Notes: a model not told the origin generated them from the sequence alone. 64,000 nt of DNA from Croceivirga lutea (GCF_014235875.1 NZ_JACJUK010000002.1:519105-583104); one strand, 5' to 3'. Shown: positions 8,324-17,925, numbered from the stretch's first letter. Made by a program: numbers and translations.

Positions 8324-10477
8324 ATGCGAAAACTCACTTTGTTATTAGCTGTAATTGGTTTTACTGCTTGTGAAACAGAAAAAAAACGCGAACCTATTGC
8401 TGTGAATTATCCAACAACTAAAAAGGTTGATACCGTAGATCATTATTTCGGAAAAGATGTTCCTGACCCTTACCGCTGGCTTGAAGATGATATGAGTGAA
8501 GAAACCGGTGATTGGGTAAAGTCTCAAAACGCCGTTACATTTGGTTATTTAGACAACATACCTTTTAGAAAAGATTTAAAAAAACGTCTAGAAGATTTAT
8601 GGAACTACGAAAAATTAAGTTCACCCTTTAAAGAAGGAGACTATACGTATTTCTATAAAAATAATGGTCTTCAAAACCAGTATGTAGTGTATCGAAAAAA
8701 AGGGGATGATGAGGCAGAAGTATTCTTAGATCCAAATACGTTTTCAGATGATGGTACTACATCTTTAGCTGGTTTAAGTTTTACCAAAGATGGTAAAATG
8801 GCTACCTACCTTATATCTGAAGGTGGTAGTGATTGGCGTAAGGCTATTGTAATAAACGCCGAAACCAAAGAACAAATAGAAGACACTTTAGTTGACATTA
8901 AATTCAGTGGAATATCTTGGAAAGGTAATGATGGTTTTTTCTATTCTAGTTATGATAAGCCTAAAGGCAGTGAATTATCAGCTAAAACTGACCAACATAA
9001 ATTATACTATCATAAACTAGGAACTCCTCAATCAGAAGATGAAGTTATATTTGGTGGCTCTGAAGCAGAAAAACATAGATACGTAGGGGGTTATGTATCT
9101 GAAGACCAACGCTATTTATTTATCTCTGCATCTATTTCCACATCAGGCAACAAACTGTTTCTTAAAGACTTAACTGAAAAAAACAGCCAGCTTGTAACTG
9201 TATTAGACCATACAGATTCTGACACTTACGTTATTGAAAATGAAGAATCAAAATTATGGTTAGTAACCAATTTAGACGCTCCAAATAAGAAAATTGTAGT
9301 AACAAATGCTGAATCGCCTACCCCAGAAAATTGGGAAGACTTTATTCCAGAAACCGAAAATGTGTTAACTGCTGGTACAGGCGGAGGCTACTTTTTTACA
9401 GAATATATGGTAGACGCCATTTCTAAAGTTTTACAATATAATTATAATGGCGAACTGGTGAGAGAAGTAGAATTGCCCGGTGTAGGCAGTGCGGGCGGTT
9501 TTGGTGGAAAAAAAGAAGACAAAGATTTCTATTTTTCGTTTACCAACTATAATACTCCTGGCTCTACATATAAATACAATGTAGAATCAGGTGAATACGA
9601 GCAATACTGGAAACCAGAAATAGATTTTAATCCGTCTGATTATGCGTCAACTCAGGTTTTTTATACGTCAAAAGATGGCACAAAAGTTCCAATGATTATA
9701 ACCCATAAAAAGGGAATTGAATTAAATGGAAAGAACCCGACCATTTTATATGGTTACGGTGGTTTTAATATTAGCTTAACACCTTCTTTCAGCATTACTA
9801 ATGCGGTATGGATGGAACAAGGTGGTGTATACGCTGTACCAAATTTACGAGGCGGTGGAGAATATGGTAAAAAATGGCACAATGCTGGTACAAAAATGCA
9901 AAAGCAAAATGTCTTTGACGACTTTATTGCTGCAGCAGAATATTTAATTGAAAACAAATACACTTCAAAGGATTATTTGGCCATAAGAGGAGGTTCTAAC
10001 GGTGGACTACTAGTTGGGGCAACTATGACACAAAGACCAGATTTAATGAAAGTTGCTTTGCCGGCTGTTGGTGTTTTAGATATGCTACGTTACCATACTT
10101 TTACTGCTGGGGCAGGGTGGGCTTACGATTATGGCACATCAGAAGACAATGAAGAAATGTTTGAATATTTAAAAGGGTATTCTCCCGTTCATAATGTTAA
10201 AGAAGGGGTTGCATACCCTGCAACTTTGGTGACAACTGGCGACCATGACGACCGCGTGGTACCCGCACATAGTTTTAAATTTGCAGCTGAACTACAAGAA
10301 AAGCAAGCTGGTGAAAATCCAACATTGATTAGAATTGAAACAAACGCTGGTCATGGAGCAGGAACCCCAGTTAGTAAAACTATTGAACAATATTCAGATA
10401 TTTTTGGCTTTACGCTTTATAATATGGGGTACGACGAATTGCCCAACCAAGCAGTCGTAAATAAAATAAAAGGGTAA
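8324..10477 (+). CDS. Prolyl oligopeptidase family serine peptidase (S9A), lipoprotein
   Basis: This 717-residue enzyme cleaves short peptides after proline. The N-terminus ([16 protein letters not shown]) ends in a lipobox, so Cys16 should be lipidated and the protein attached to a membrane outside the cytoplasm, unlike cytosolic prolyl oligopeptidases. Residues about 80-430 form the beta-propeller and the C-terminal third the alpha/beta hydrolase. The triad is Ser558 in GGSNGG, Asp642 in DHDDRVVP and His677 in NAGHGAG. The opening segment DPYRWLEDD is a family hallmark. The enzyme may feed peptide uptake in a protein-degrading lifestyle, together with the S8, M1 and S41 peptidases further on. 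A terminator follows directly. Confidence 0.95.
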   Translation: MRKLTLLLAVIGFTACETEKKREPIAVNYPTTKKVDTVDHYFGKDVPDPYRWLEDDMSEETGDWVKSQNAVTFGYLDNIPFRKDLKKRLEDLWNYEKLSSPFKEGDYTYFYKNNGLQNQYVVYRKKGDDEAEVFLDPNTFSDDGTTSLAGLSFTKDGKMATYLISEGGSDWRKAIVINAETKEQIEDTLVDIKFSGISWKGNDGFFYSSYDKPKGSELSAKTDQHKLYYHKLGTPQSEDEVIFGGSEAEKHRYVGGYVSEDQRYLFISASISTSGNKLFLKDLTEKNSQLVTVLDHTDSDTYVIENEESKLWLVTNLDAPNKKIVVTNAESPTPENWEDFIPETENVLTAGTGGGYFFTEYMVDAISKVLQYNYNGELVREVELPGVGSAGGFGGKKEDKDFYFSFTNYNTPGSTYKYNVESGEYEQYWKPEIDFNPSDYASTQVFYTSKDGTKVPMIITHKKGIELNGKNPTILYGYGGFNISLTPSFSITNAVWMEQGGVYAVPNLRGGGEYGKKWHNAGTKMQKQNVFDDFIAAAEYLIENKYTSKDYLAIRGGSNGGLLVGATMTQRPDLMKVALPAVGVLDMLRYHTFTAGAGWAYDYGTSEDNEEMFEYLKGYSPVHNVKEGVAYPATLVTTGDHDDRVVPAHSFKFAAELQEKQAGENPTLIRIETNAGHGAGTPVSKTIEQYSDIFGFTLYNMGYDELPNQAVVNKIKG

Positions 10478-10497
10478 ACAAAATAAATTTTTAACTT

Positions 10498-10531
10498 AAA
10501 ATCCGTTTCTTTTGAAGCGGATTTTTATTTT
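10498..10531 (+). terminator. Rho-independent terminator after the S9 peptidase gene
   Basis: A 9-bp stem (ATCCGTTTC with GAAGCGGAT, one wobble) with loop TTTT leads into a T-rich tract. The next gene starts only a few bases later at 10537. Confidence 0.85.
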
Positions 10532-10536
10532 CACGC

Positions 10537-11523
10537 ATGCTTGAAGTACTAAATATTAATTTTTCATACGACAAGAAACCCACTTTAAAAGGCATTTCTT
10601 TCAATTTAGAGGATAGAAAGCATTTGGCAATTATGGGTGAAAGTGGCTCTGGTAAAAGTACTTTACTAAAAATAATCTATGGCTTACTTGCACCAGATAA
10701 AGGTGAATGTTATTGGAGAGGTAAAAAAATATTAGGTCCAAACTTTCAATTGATACCTGGAGAATCTTCGATGAAATTGGTTTTCCAAGAATTGAATTTA
10801 ATGCCACATACAACCGTATTTGAAAACATAAGAAAAAATCTTTCTGTATTTGAACAAGAAAACCATACAGAACGCATTGAAGAGCTTCTAAACATTGTAG
10901 AAATGCAAGAATTTGCTCACACTAAAACCAAATATTTAAGTGGAGGTCAAAAACAAAGAATAGCTCTGGCACAAGCCATTGCGCAAGAACCAGAAGTTCT
11001 ATTACTAGATGAACCGTTTAGTAATATAGACCAGTTTTTAAAAAATAAATTAAGACTGCAATTCTTCTCTAATCTAAAAGAGAAGGGCATAACGCTAATA
11101 ACGGCAAGTCATGACCCAGAAGACGTTATACCTTTTGCAGACCAAGTATTGGTTATTAAAAACGGACAAACGGTGGCCATAGATACTCCAAAAATGTTGT
11201 TTGATAAGCCTAAGAATAGGTATACCGCTTCATTATTTGGCTATGTAAATGAATTACCTATAGACTTATTAAGTGCCTATGACCCTAATGACACCAACAT
11301 ATTAATTTACCCGCATGAATTTCAATTATCTAGTGACGAAGGTATTCAGGCTTTTGTAGTAAATAATCACTTTTACGGTGGTCATTATTTAATAGAATCG
11401 GTTTCAAAAAAAGGGCATACAATCTATTTTACAAACCCAAATGCACTTAAAATACACACACTAGTTTTTTTAAACGTACCCTTATCATTAGTTAACAAAA
11501 GGATGGTTCAAAAAGAAGTGTAG
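10537..11523 (+). CDS. ABC transporter ATP-binding protein (orphan)
   Basis: This 328-residue ATPase has the Walker A motif GESGSGKST at residues 34-42, the signature LSGGQKQRIA near 134, the Walker B LLLDEP shortly after, and the H-loop TASHDPED. The length and a C-terminal extension of about 100 residues after the nucleotide-binding domain recall the CysA/PotA-type importers, which have a TOBE-like regulatory domain. The extension is diverged, and no permease or binding protein is nearby. The transported substrate cannot be inferred. Its TAG stop is followed without a gap by arfB in the same reading frame, so the two genes are surely co-transcribed. Confidence 0.88.
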   Translation: MLEVLNINFSYDKKPTLKGISFNLEDRKHLAIMGESGSGKSTLLKIIYGLLAPDKGECYWRGKKILGPNFQLIPGESSMKLVFQELNLMPHTTVFENIRKNLSVFEQENHTERIEELLNIVEMQEFAHTKTKYLSGGQKQRIALAQAIAQEPEVLLLDEPFSNIDQFLKNKLRLQFFSNLKEKGITLITASHDPEDVIPFADQVLVIKNGQTVAIDTPKMLFDKPKNRYTASLFGYVNELPIDLLSAYDPNDTNILIYPHEFQLSSDEGIQAFVVNNHFYGGHYLIESVSKKGHTIYFTNPNALKIHTLVFLNVPLSLVNKRMVQKEV

Positions 11524-11925
11524 TTGGATATTGAAACTATCATAAAAGAACTTCAATTCAAGGCGGTAAGAAGCAGCGGGCCCGGTGGTCAACATGCTAA
11601 TAAGGTGTCTTCTAAGATTCAATTAACTTTTGATTTAAATGCTTCTAACGGATTATCTGAAAAGGAAAAAGGCATTTTACTAAGAAAGCTTGAAAACTTT
11701 TTAACAAAAGAAGGAGTTTTAACATTACAGGCTCAAGACTATAGAAGTCAACACAAGAATAAAGACTTGGTTATTAAACGCTTTGTAATCTTATTAAAAA
11801 AGGCCTTGAAGCAACCTAAAAAAAGGAAAACTACAAAGCCTTCTAAATCTGCAATTGAAAAAAGATTAAAGTCAAAAAAATTAATTTCAGACAAGAAACA
11901 ATCTCGACAAAAGCCTAAGATTTAA
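11524..11925 (+). CDS. arfB: Alternative ribosome-rescue factor ArfB (peptidyl-tRNA hydrolase)
   Basis: ArfB (YaeJ) rescues ribosomes stalled on mRNAs without a stop codon by hydrolysing peptidyl-tRNA. The GGQ catalytic motif is in SSGPGGQHANKVSSKIQL at about residues 17-34. The basic tail (KKRKTTKPSK, then KQSRQKPKI) matches the part that enters the empty mRNA channel. At 133 residues it has the usual length. No ATG precedes the GGQ region, so translation must begin at the TTG at 11524, the codon immediately after the ABC ATPase stop. It converges on the next gene with both stop codons in one TTAA. Confidence 0.93.
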   Translation: MDIETIIKELQFKAVRSSGPGGQHANKVSSKIQLTFDLNASNGLSEKEKGILLRKLENFLTKEGVLTLQAQDYRSQHKNKDLVIKRFVILLKKALKQPKKRKTTKPSKSAIEKRLKSKKLISDKKQSRQKPKI

Positions 11926-12293
11926 CCCATTTCTGGCACTTCATAAAAGTATTGTGCTTTTTTAATCTTACCGTCAGCCACCTCATACATACACAATTCG
12001 TCAAAAGCCCATCTGCCTTGTTCTTTAAAAGTAGCATCCATAGACATTGGTACTACAAAATGATTTGCAGCAACAACAGGATTACCAACAGCTCCGCCAT
12101 GTATCTCTTCAATACTTTCTTCCCACTGTTGATAGGCATTCCAAATATTTTCTTTACCCTTGGTTATTTGTTCACCGGGTGCACCCTCCATTTCAATACT
12201 TATGGCATCTTCGGCGTATAAGTCATACGCTTCTTTGTACTTGCCTTCTCTACAATAGGCTACTAATTTGTTGGCTACTTCGTTTGTGGTCAT
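11922..12293 (-). CDS. SnoaL-like (NTF2 superfamily) protein
   Basis: The 123-residue protein has the SnoaL-like arrangement: an N-terminal helix (VANKLVAYCREGKYKEAYDLYAEDA, shown in part) followed by curved beta strands with WAFDELCMYEVADGKIKKAQYF at the end. These cone-shaped proteins include ketosteroid isomerases, polyketide cyclases and many proteins with no known ligand. No signal peptide is present. Nothing nearby suggests a substrate. Its stop codon overlaps that of arfB on the other strand. Confidence 0.8.
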   Translation of the reverse strand: MTTNEVANKLVAYCREGKYKEAYDLYAEDAISIEMEGAPGEQITKGKENIWNAYQQWEESIEEIHGGAVGNPVVAANHFVVPMSMDATFKEQGRWAFDELCMYEVADGKIKKAQYFYEVPEMG

Positions 12294-12371
12294 GATATTC
12301 GTTTTTTAGTTAACTAATTAAATATAAGAAAGATAACTAAACAAAAGCTTACTAAATGATTATTTTATAGC

Positions 12372-12827
12372 CTAGTAAACGTTACGTATTTCATACTCCT
12401 TATTATTAAATTCAAATCTATCATCTTCACTCTTTCCCATAAGTAATTGTCCAATTGGAGAAACGTTAGAAATACAAAAAATGACCCTATTGTTTACTTG
12501 GTATTTACCCGCAAAAACCGAAATAAAATAATTACCGTTTGAAGTGAAAACCAAACTTCCAAGACCAACTTTTGAGTTTGAAGCTTCTAAATTAATACGA
12601 TGTAAAAAGCTAATACTTTTCTCAGCATCGGCAAGTTGATTTCCTAACTTTTCTCGTTCTAATTGAAGCATGGCCCTACCAGTTTCGTGCTTATCACCTG
12701 CGGTACTTTTAGTTTCAGAATTTAAGGCTTCTACTAGTTGTGATAACTGATTATTGATGTTTTTCACTTTTTGAGTACTGTAGGAATGTACAAACGCAAA
12801 AGCTTGTTTTTTTAAATTACTGCTCAT
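12372..12827 (-). CDS. GreA/GreB C-terminal-domain-like protein, 151 aa
   Basis: The N-terminal half is a helical, probably coiled-coil region (KNINNQLSQLVEALNSETKS and LEREKLGNQLADAEKSISFL). The C-terminal half resembles the FKBP-like C-terminal domain of transcript cleavage factors: VSPIGQLLMGKSEDDRFEFN, then KEYEIRNVY, which follows the SPLGxALLGKxxGD...KEYEI pattern. The two acidic residues at the tip of a true Gre coiled coil cannot be assigned, so cleavage activity is uncertain. Homologues in flavobacteria are often labelled as 3-oxoacyl-ACP synthase; nothing here supports that. Its start overlaps the stop of the FAD oxidoreductase gene by 4 bases. Confidence 0.7.
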   Translation of the reverse strand: MSSNLKKQAFAFVHSYSTQKVKNINNQLSQLVEALNSETKSTAGDKHETGRAMLQLEREKLGNQLADAEKSISFLHRINLEASNSKVGLGSLVFTSNGNYFISVFAGKYQVNNRVIFCISNVSPIGQLLMGKSEDDRFEFNNKEYEIRNVY

Positions 12828-13936
12828 ACCATTTCAGCTAAGTTTTTACCAACCGTACTGCCAATAGCTACTCCCATACCGCCCATTCTTACACCACAAT
12901 AAACATTGTTTGAAAGCTGTTTTATTATTGGTTTTTTTTGTGCTCCAACGCCCATAATACCGCTCCAGCGGTGTTCTATTTCTACCGCTATGTCTGGTAA
13001 AATAACCTCAGCTAATAATCGCTCTAATTCTTTTTGAATTAGCTCCGTATGGCCAAAGTTGGTTGTTTCTTCGGTTTTAAAGTCTAAGTTTCTACCGCCA
13101 CCTAGTAAAATTCTATTGTCTATATTTCTAAAATAATAATAGCCTTGGTCTAGATGAAAAGTACCTTTTATTTTAAGGTTGTTTATTGGCTTAGTTATTA
13201 ATACCTGTGCTCTAGCTGGTACAACGTTCTCGTTAATTAATTGGCTAGCAAATCCATTAGTGGTTACAAATAGTTTCGACGTTGAAAACTTAAACTTAGT
13301 TGTGGTTACCTCAACTTTATTTTGAAGCTGAGTAAAGCCATTAACTTTACTATTACTAAGTAGTATAACCCCCTTGCTTACAACTTTTTTTAGAAGCGCG
13401 TGCATTAATTTGCCTGTATCTAATTGGCCCTCAAACTTGTGAGAAATATAGTTGTTTGCAATATTTTGAAAACCAAAATGGTTTGGTGTTTCTAGAAATG
13501 GACTCTGTTTAAAAACGGGTTTTAGCAAACTATTAATGTAAGCCAATTGCTCTAAACTGTTTTGATATAACTCTTCTTGAGTATCTAGAAATAGTTCATG
13601 CCCACCGTTAATTTGTAGGTCTATTTGCTTTTTACCAACAATAGAGCAAAGCAAATTAACGCCTTTAAAACGCTGTTCTACCAACGTAACAACTTCTTCT
13701 TCGGTATGTGATTTTAAATCTGATAAAACCTCTGAAGCGCTTCCAAAACAAGCAAAACCAGCATTCTTAGTACTTGCCCCCTGTGGTAGCATGCCTTTTT
13801 CTAGGATGAGAACTTTTGAATTGGGAAATTTTTCTTTTAAAAAATATGCGGCTGAAAGCCCTACTATACCGCTTCCAACAATAGTAAAGTCAATGTTTGA
13901 CAACCACTGCTTATATTCCCAATAACTATAATTCAT
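12824..13936 (-). CDS. FAD-dependent oxidoreductase (DAO family)
   Basis: The 370-residue protein has the dinucleotide-binding fingerprint TIVGSGIVGLSAAYFL at about residues 18-33, followed by the FAD contact ILEKGMLPQGASTKNAG, which is the DAO-family ribose and pyrophosphate region. A central YYYFRNIDNRILLGGGRN and a C-terminal YCGVRMGGMGVAIGS close the flavin site. Relatives oxidise amino acids or glycine-like amines, and the closest subtype cannot be chosen from sequence alone. It is the first gene of a two-gene operon with the GreA-like gene (ATGA overlap). It lies just downstream of the accC terminator. Confidence 0.87.
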   Translation of the reverse strand: MNYSYWEYKQWLSNIDFTIVGSGIVGLSAAYFLKEKFPNSKVLILEKGMLPQGASTKNAGFACFGSASEVLSDLKSHTEEEVVTLVEQRFKGVNLLCSIVGKKQIDLQINGGHELFLDTQEELYQNSLEQLAYINSLLKPVFKQSPFLETPNHFGFQNIANNYISHKFEGQLDTGKLMHALLKKVVSKGVILLSNSKVNGFTQLQNKVEVTTTKFKFSTSKLFVTTNGFASQLINENVVPARAQVLITKPINNLKIKGTFHLDQGYYYFRNIDNRILLGGGRNLDFKTEETTNFGHTELIQKELERLLAEVILPDIAVEIEHRWSGIMGVGAQKKPIIKQLSNNVYCGVRMGGMGVAIGSTVGKNLAEMV

Positions 13937-13937
13937 A

Positions 13938-13969
13938 AGAAAAAACCCTGATAAATTAGTTTATCAGGG
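13938..13969 (-). terminator. Rho-independent terminator after accC
   Basis: A perfect 10-bp stem (CCCTGATAAA with TTTATCAGGG) and a 4-base loop are followed on the minus strand by TTTTTT. It ends the fabH-accB-accC transcript just before the FAD oxidoreductase gene. Confidence 0.92.
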
Positions 13970-13977
13970 CTGTATTA

Positions 13978-15330
13978 TTAATATGCATATTTTTCGTCAA
14001 TTTCAAAATCTTCCATGAATTTAGTGGTATAATTACCCGCTAAATAATCTGGATGTTCCATTAGTTGACGGTGGAATGGTATTGTTGTTTTGATACCTTC
14101 TATTACGAACTCATCTAAAGCTCTTTTCATTTTTTTAATTGCCTCTTCACGCGTTTGTGCAGTGGTAATTAATTTGGCTATCATTGAGTCATAATTTGGT
14201 GGAATAATATATCCACTGTAAACATGTGTATCTAAACGTACACCATGGCCACCAGGCATGTGTAAAGTTGTTATTTTTCCAGGAGAAGGTCTAAAATCAT
14301 TATAAGGATCTTCTGCGTTAATTCTAACCTCTATAGAATGTAATTTAGGATAATAATTGGTGCCTGAAATTGGAACCCCAGCGGCAACCAAAATTTGCTC
14401 TCTAATTAAATCGTAATCAACTACTTGTTCTGTAATTGGATGTTCAACCTGAATACGTGTATTCATCTCCATAAAATAGAAGTTGCGGTGTTTGTCTACC
14501 AAGAACTCAACAGTACCAGCACCTTCATACTTTATATATTCTGCAGCTTTTATTGCTGCCTGACCCATTTCTTCACGCAATTTATCTGTCATAAAAGGTG
14601 AAGGTGTCTCTTCAGTAAGTTTTTGGTGTCTTCTCTGAACTGAGCAATCTCTTTCAGATAGGTGACAAGCTTTACCAAACTGGTCTCCAACAATTTGAAT
14701 TTCGATATGGCGAGGTTCTTCTATTAGCTTCTCCATATACATGCCGCCATTACCAAAAGCTGCTTTAGCTTCATTCACTGCGCTCTCGAAATTCTTTTCA
14801 ATTTCTTCTTCTGACCAAATGGCACGCATACCCTTACCACCGCCACCGGCAGTAGCTTTTATCATTACAGGGTATCCCATTTTTGCTGCTTCTTCTTTAG
14901 CGTGGGCAACATCTTTTAATATGCCATCAGAACCAGGTACAGTAGGTACGCCGGCTTCTCTCATGGTTTGCTTTGCTGTTGCTTTATCACCCATTCTTTC
15001 TATCTGTTCTCCTGAAGCACCAATAAATTTAATATCGTGTTCAGCACAAATTTTTGAGAATTTGGCGTTTTCTGATAAGAACCCGTATCCTGGATGAATT
15101 GCATCTGCATTAGTAATTTCTGCTGCTGCAATAATATTTGGAATTTTTAAATAGGATTCTGAACTAGGAGCTGGACCAATACAAACTGCTTCATCTGCAA
15201 AACGTACGTGCAAACTTTCTTCATCAGCTTTTGAATAAACAGCTACAGTTTTTATCCCCATTTCTTTGCAGGTACGTATAACACGTAATGCAATTTCTCC
15301 CCTATTTGCAATGAGTATTTTCTTGAACAT
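13978..15330 (-). CDS. accC: Acetyl-CoA carboxylase, biotin carboxylase subunit
   Basis: AccC carboxylates the biotin carried by AccB with ATP and bicarbonate, the first half of malonyl-CoA formation. The 450-residue length is standard. The N-terminal [20 protein letters not shown], the ATP-grasp Gly-rich loop [15 protein letters not shown], the [16 protein letters not shown] segment and the [14 protein letters not shown] catalytic stretch are all intact. It is the last gene of fabH-accB-accC, 76 bases after accB, and ends in a strong terminator. The other two subunits (AccA, AccD) are not in the window. Confidence 0.98.
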   Translation of the reverse strand: MFKKILIANRGEIALRVIRTCKEMGIKTVAVYSKADEESLHVRFADEAVCIGPAPSSESYLKIPNIIAAAEITNADAIHPGYGFLSENAKFSKICAEHDIKFIGASGEQIERMGDKATAKQTMREAGVPTVPGSDGILKDVAHAKEEAAKMGYPVMIKATAGGGGKGMRAIWSEEEIEKNFESAVNEAKAAFGNGGMYMEKLIEEPRHIEIQIVGDQFGKACHLSERDCSVQRRHQKLTEETPSPFMTDKLREEMGQAAIKAAEYIKYEGAGTVEFLVDKHRNFYFMEMNTRIQVEHPITEQVVDYDLIREQILVAAGVPISGTNYYPKLHSIEVRINAEDPYNDFRPSPGKITTLHMPGGHGVRLDTHVYSGYIIPPNYDSMIAKLITTAQTREEAIKKMKRALDEFVIEGIKTTIPFHRQLMEHPDYLAGNYTTKFMEDFEIDEKYAY

Positions 15331-15406
15331 ATTGTTTAGTTTAAGGAACCAAAATTTCCATTAAAACCACTATCAATACTTGGATTGATAACAGAAATGT
15401 GGAATT

Positions 15407-15898
15407 TTAGCTAGGATCTACTAAGAAAAGTGGTTGATCAAATTCAACCGGTGTAGCATCGTCTACTAATACTTTAACAATCTTACCTGATACTTCAGAT
15501 TCAATATCGTTAAATAACTTCATTGCTTCAATAACGCAAAGTACATCACCAGGTTTAATGTCTGAACCAACTTCAACAAACGTTGGCTTGTCTGGCGATG
15601 GTTTTCTATAGAAAGTTCCAATAATTGGTGACTTAATGGTAACGTATTTAGAATCATCTGATTCCGCTGAACTAGATACTTCAGCTTTTGGAGCTTCAGC
15701 TGTTGGAGCTGGTGCTGGAGCGGCAGGAGCTTGTGGCGCTGCTGCGACAGGAATTTGCTGAACAAACGTAGTTTCAGCTTTACCAGAACTACTACCTGTT
15801 CTAATAGTAATCTTAAGGTCTTCCAACTCTAGCTTTACCTCACTTGCACCCGACTTGGCTACAAATTTGATTAAACTCTGAATTTCTTTGATGTCCAT
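15407..15898 (-). CDS. accB: Acetyl-CoA carboxylase biotin carboxyl carrier protein
   Basis: AccB carries the biotin that shuttles CO2 between biotin carboxylase and carboxyltransferase. In this 163-residue protein the biotinylated residue is Lys127 in VIEAMKLFNDIE. An N-terminal helical segment (MDIKEIQSLIKFVAKSGASE) binds partners, and a linker rich in Ala and Pro (about residues 50-75) gives mobility. The C-terminal barrel has the protruding-thumb-type segment FYRKPSPDKPTFVEVG. It lies 24 bases after fabH and is plainly in one operon with fabH and accC. Confidence 0.97.
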   Translation of the reverse strand: MDIKEIQSLIKFVAKSGASEVKLELEDLKITIRTGSSSGKAETTFVQQIPVAAAPQAPAAPAPAPTAEAPKAEVSSSAESDDSKYVTIKSPIIGTFYRKPSPDKPTFVEVGSDIKPGDVLCVIEAMKLFNDIESEVSGKIVKVLVDDATPVEFDQPLFLVDPS

Positions 15899-15922
15899 CC
15901 TATTTTTGATTTAGTAAGTTGA

Positions 15923-16918
15923 TTATTTTGAATAAGCCCATTTTAAATATATTGAGCCCCATGTAAAACCACCACCGAAGGCAGCAAAAATTAAATTATC
16001 TCCTTTTTTGAGTTGACTTTCATAGTCGAACAACAATAAAGGTAACGTAGCCGATGTAGTATTTCCATAGTGTTGAATGTTCATCATAACCTTGTCATGG
16101 TCAACACCCATTCTATTAGCGGTTGCATCAATAATACGTTTATTGGCTTGATGCGGCACTAACCAATCTACATCTTCATGGCTCAAATTATTGCGTTTCA
16201 TTATTTCAGCAGAAACATCAGCCATATTAGAAACTGCAAACTTAAATACTGTCTTACCGTCTTGATAAACGTAATGCTGCTTGTTTTCAACTGTTTCTTT
16301 AGACGCTGGTAAAATAGAGCCGCCGGCATCAATTTTTAAAAATTGTCTTCCAACACCATCCGTCCTTAAATACTCGTCTTGCAACCCAAGGCCTTCTTCA
16401 TTAGGTTCAAATAAAACTGCACCTGCTCCATCTCCAAAAATTATACAAGTAGTACGGTCTGTGTAGTCAATGATTGATGACATTTTATCAGCGCCTATTA
16501 ACAGCACCTTCTTATACCTGCCAGATTCTATATAGCTAGCTGCAGTCGACATTCCGAATAAGAAACTTGAACATGCAGCTTGTAAATCATAAGAAAAAGC
16601 GTTTACAGCGCCTATTTCTGAAGCAACAAAAGCTGCGGTAGCGGCAACAGGCAAGTCTGGTGTTGCTGTAGCTAAAAGCACCATGTCTATTTCTTCAGGG
16701 TTTAACCCTCTTTTTGCAATAAGGTCTTCAGCAGCTTTAATGGCAAGAAAAGAGGTTCCTGCCCCTTCTTGTTTTAAAATTCTTCTTTCTTTAATTCCGG
16801 TTCTTGATGTAATCCATTCGTCATTTGTGTCAACCATAGTCTCAAGAACTTTATTGGTTAACTTAAAATCTGGCACATACCCACCTACAGCGGTAATCGC
16901 TGCTGTCCTTTTTGTCAT
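15923..16918 (-). CDS. fabH: Beta-ketoacyl-ACP synthase III
   Basis: FabH starts fatty-acid synthesis by condensing an acyl-CoA primer with malonyl-ACP. The 331-residue protein has the active-site cysteine Cys116 in DLQAACSSFLFG. The catalytic His is in LVPHQANKRII and the Asn in QHYGNTTSAT. The N-terminal TNDEWITSRTGIKERR binds CoA. Flavobacteria typically use branched primers, but specificity cannot be read directly. It heads fabH-accB-accC and is separated from rpmF by a terminator at 17036-17071, so it probably has its own promoter in the 120-base gap. Confidence 0.97.
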   Translation of the reverse strand: MTKRTAAITAVGGYVPDFKLTNKVLETMVDTNDEWITSRTGIKERRILKQEGAGTSFLAIKAAEDLIAKRGLNPEEIDMVLLATATPDLPVAATAAFVASEIGAVNAFSYDLQAACSSFLFGMSTAASYIESGRYKKVLLIGADKMSSIIDYTDRTTCIIFGDGAGAVLFEPNEEGLGLQDEYLRTDGVGRQFLKIDAGGSILPASKETVENKQHYVYQDGKTVFKFAVSNMADVSAEIMKRNNLSHEDVDWLVPHQANKRIIDATANRMGVDHDKVMMNIQHYGNTTSATLPLLLFDYESQLKKGDNLIFAAFGGGFTWGSIYLKWAYSK

Positions 16919-17035
16919 TCTAATTTTGGTTTTTGATTAAAATGAATGAAAATTGGCGCAAAAGCATCGAAAAATAGTGATTTTTTACGAGTTTTTAAGC
17001 AAAAATGAGCCAATTAGCATTTTTTTGACTGAAAT

Positions 17036-17071
17036 AAAAAACTCCCAAATCCAAAACTGGAATTGGGAGTT
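17036..17071 (-). terminator. Rho-independent terminator after rpmF
   Basis: On the minus strand AACTCCCAATTCCA pairs with TGGATTTGGGAGTT (one mismatch) across a 4-base loop and is followed by a T-rich tract. It separates DUF177-rpmF from fabH-accB-accC. Confidence 0.88.
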
Positions 17072-17091
17072 AAATTTGTTTCAACTACTGA

Positions 17092-17289
17092 TTAAACTGT
17101 TTCTTCTTCAGCTTGATCAATTAGCACTTTACCTCTGTAGTAAAGTTTACCTTCATGCCAGTGTGCACGATGGTACAAGTGAATTTCACCAGTAGTACTA
17201 TCTGTTGCCAAAGTTGGAGCAACAGCTTTATAATGCGTACGTCTTTTGTCTCTTCTAGTTTTTGATATTTTTCTTTTAGGATGTGCCAT
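17092..17289 (-). CDS. rpmF: 50S ribosomal protein L32
   Basis: The 65-residue basic protein begins [20 protein letters not shown], the diagnostic start of L32. The zinc cysteines of other L32 proteins are absent: the middle reads [20 protein letters not shown] with no Cys. This is therefore the zinc-independent form, as commonly seen in Bacteroidota. It follows the DUF177 gene after 6 bases, the classic yceD-rpmF pairing, and is closed by a terminator. Confidence 0.97.
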   Translation of the reverse strand: MAHPKRKISKTRRDKRRTHYKAVAPTLATDSTTGEIHLYHRAHWHEGKLYYRGKVLIDQAEEETV

Positions 17290-17295
17290 GGTTTC

Positions 17296-17823
17296 CTACT
17301 TATCTGTTAATAATTTTTTTAAATCGTCCCACCTAGGGTCCGTATCCTTGTTTTTCTTTTCTTCCTTTAGTTGTAATTCTTCAAGCTTTTCAAGAACTTC
17401 AGATTTCAATGTGCCATCTTCTACACCAGGATGTACTCTTTTTTGAGGTACTGCCAAGACGAGCATTTCATAAATATATTGCGAAATGTCTACTTGACTT
17501 TCTCCATGAGGTAAAATCAATATTTCATCATCTAAATCATCATACTCTTCGCCAAACTTAATTATCAAATGTAAATTGCCAGCAACTGGGAGATTAAATG
17601 GTTCTCCGGTAACATCGCAATCTACATTAACATCACCATTTGCTTGTAAACTAAGCTCCATCATGGTGCTGGTTTTAGTAAGATTAGCCTTGACCTCTAT
17701 TGAAGCCGAGTTAAACTCTTGATAATCAAAAGACTCAAAGAACGAATTGTCAATATTGTAATCAAACCCGTGGCTTCCAATCTTTAATCCTGAAAAAGGA
17801 ATTGTAAACTCCTTTGCCCTCAT
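17296..17823 (-). CDS. DUF177 (YceD-like) protein
   Basis: This 175-residue protein has the DUF177 features: a middle region with DVDCDVTGEPFNLPV that corresponds to the family's CxxxxxP-type core, an acidic stretch (EEYDDLDDEILILP), and a C-terminal helical end (DPRWDDLKKLL) matching the conserved DPRxxxLxxL pattern. YceD-family proteins are linked to 23S rRNA accumulation and are almost always encoded before rpmF, as here. Only one Cys pair element remains, so zinc binding is doubtful. It is the promoter-proximal member of the rpmF transcript, with pdxA 102 bases upstream. Confidence 0.9.
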   Translation of the reverse strand: MRAKEFTIPFSGLKIGSHGFDYNIDNSFFESFDYQEFNSASIEVKANLTKTSTMMELSLQANGDVNVDCDVTGEPFNLPVAGNLHLIIKFGEEYDDLDDEILILPHGESQVDISQYIYEMLVLAVPQKRVHPGVEDGTLKSEVLEKLEELQLKEEKKNKDTDPRWDDLKKLLTDK

Positions 17824-17925
17824 CTTTTGCTTCTTTGGTTTGACCCTACCCTAAAAGGCGGGTGCAAAGATACTATTAATTGACAAATAGCCAATTATCT
17901 TTAAATGAATTTACTAAACAATTTT

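Noticed and set aside
10537..11925. One broken gene (ABC ATPase interrupted by a stop codon)
   Set aside because: The parts before and after the TAG belong to different complete families (ABC ATPase and ArfB), so this is two genes.
11952..12295. Two overlapping plus-strand open frames opposite the SnoaL-like gene
   Set aside because: They lie antisense to a gene with a recognisable fold and share no family features.
14741..15097. A 118-codon open frame on the plus strand inside accC
   Set aside because: It is antisense to an intact, strongly conserved accC and has no promoter or homology; it is a shadow of codon bias.
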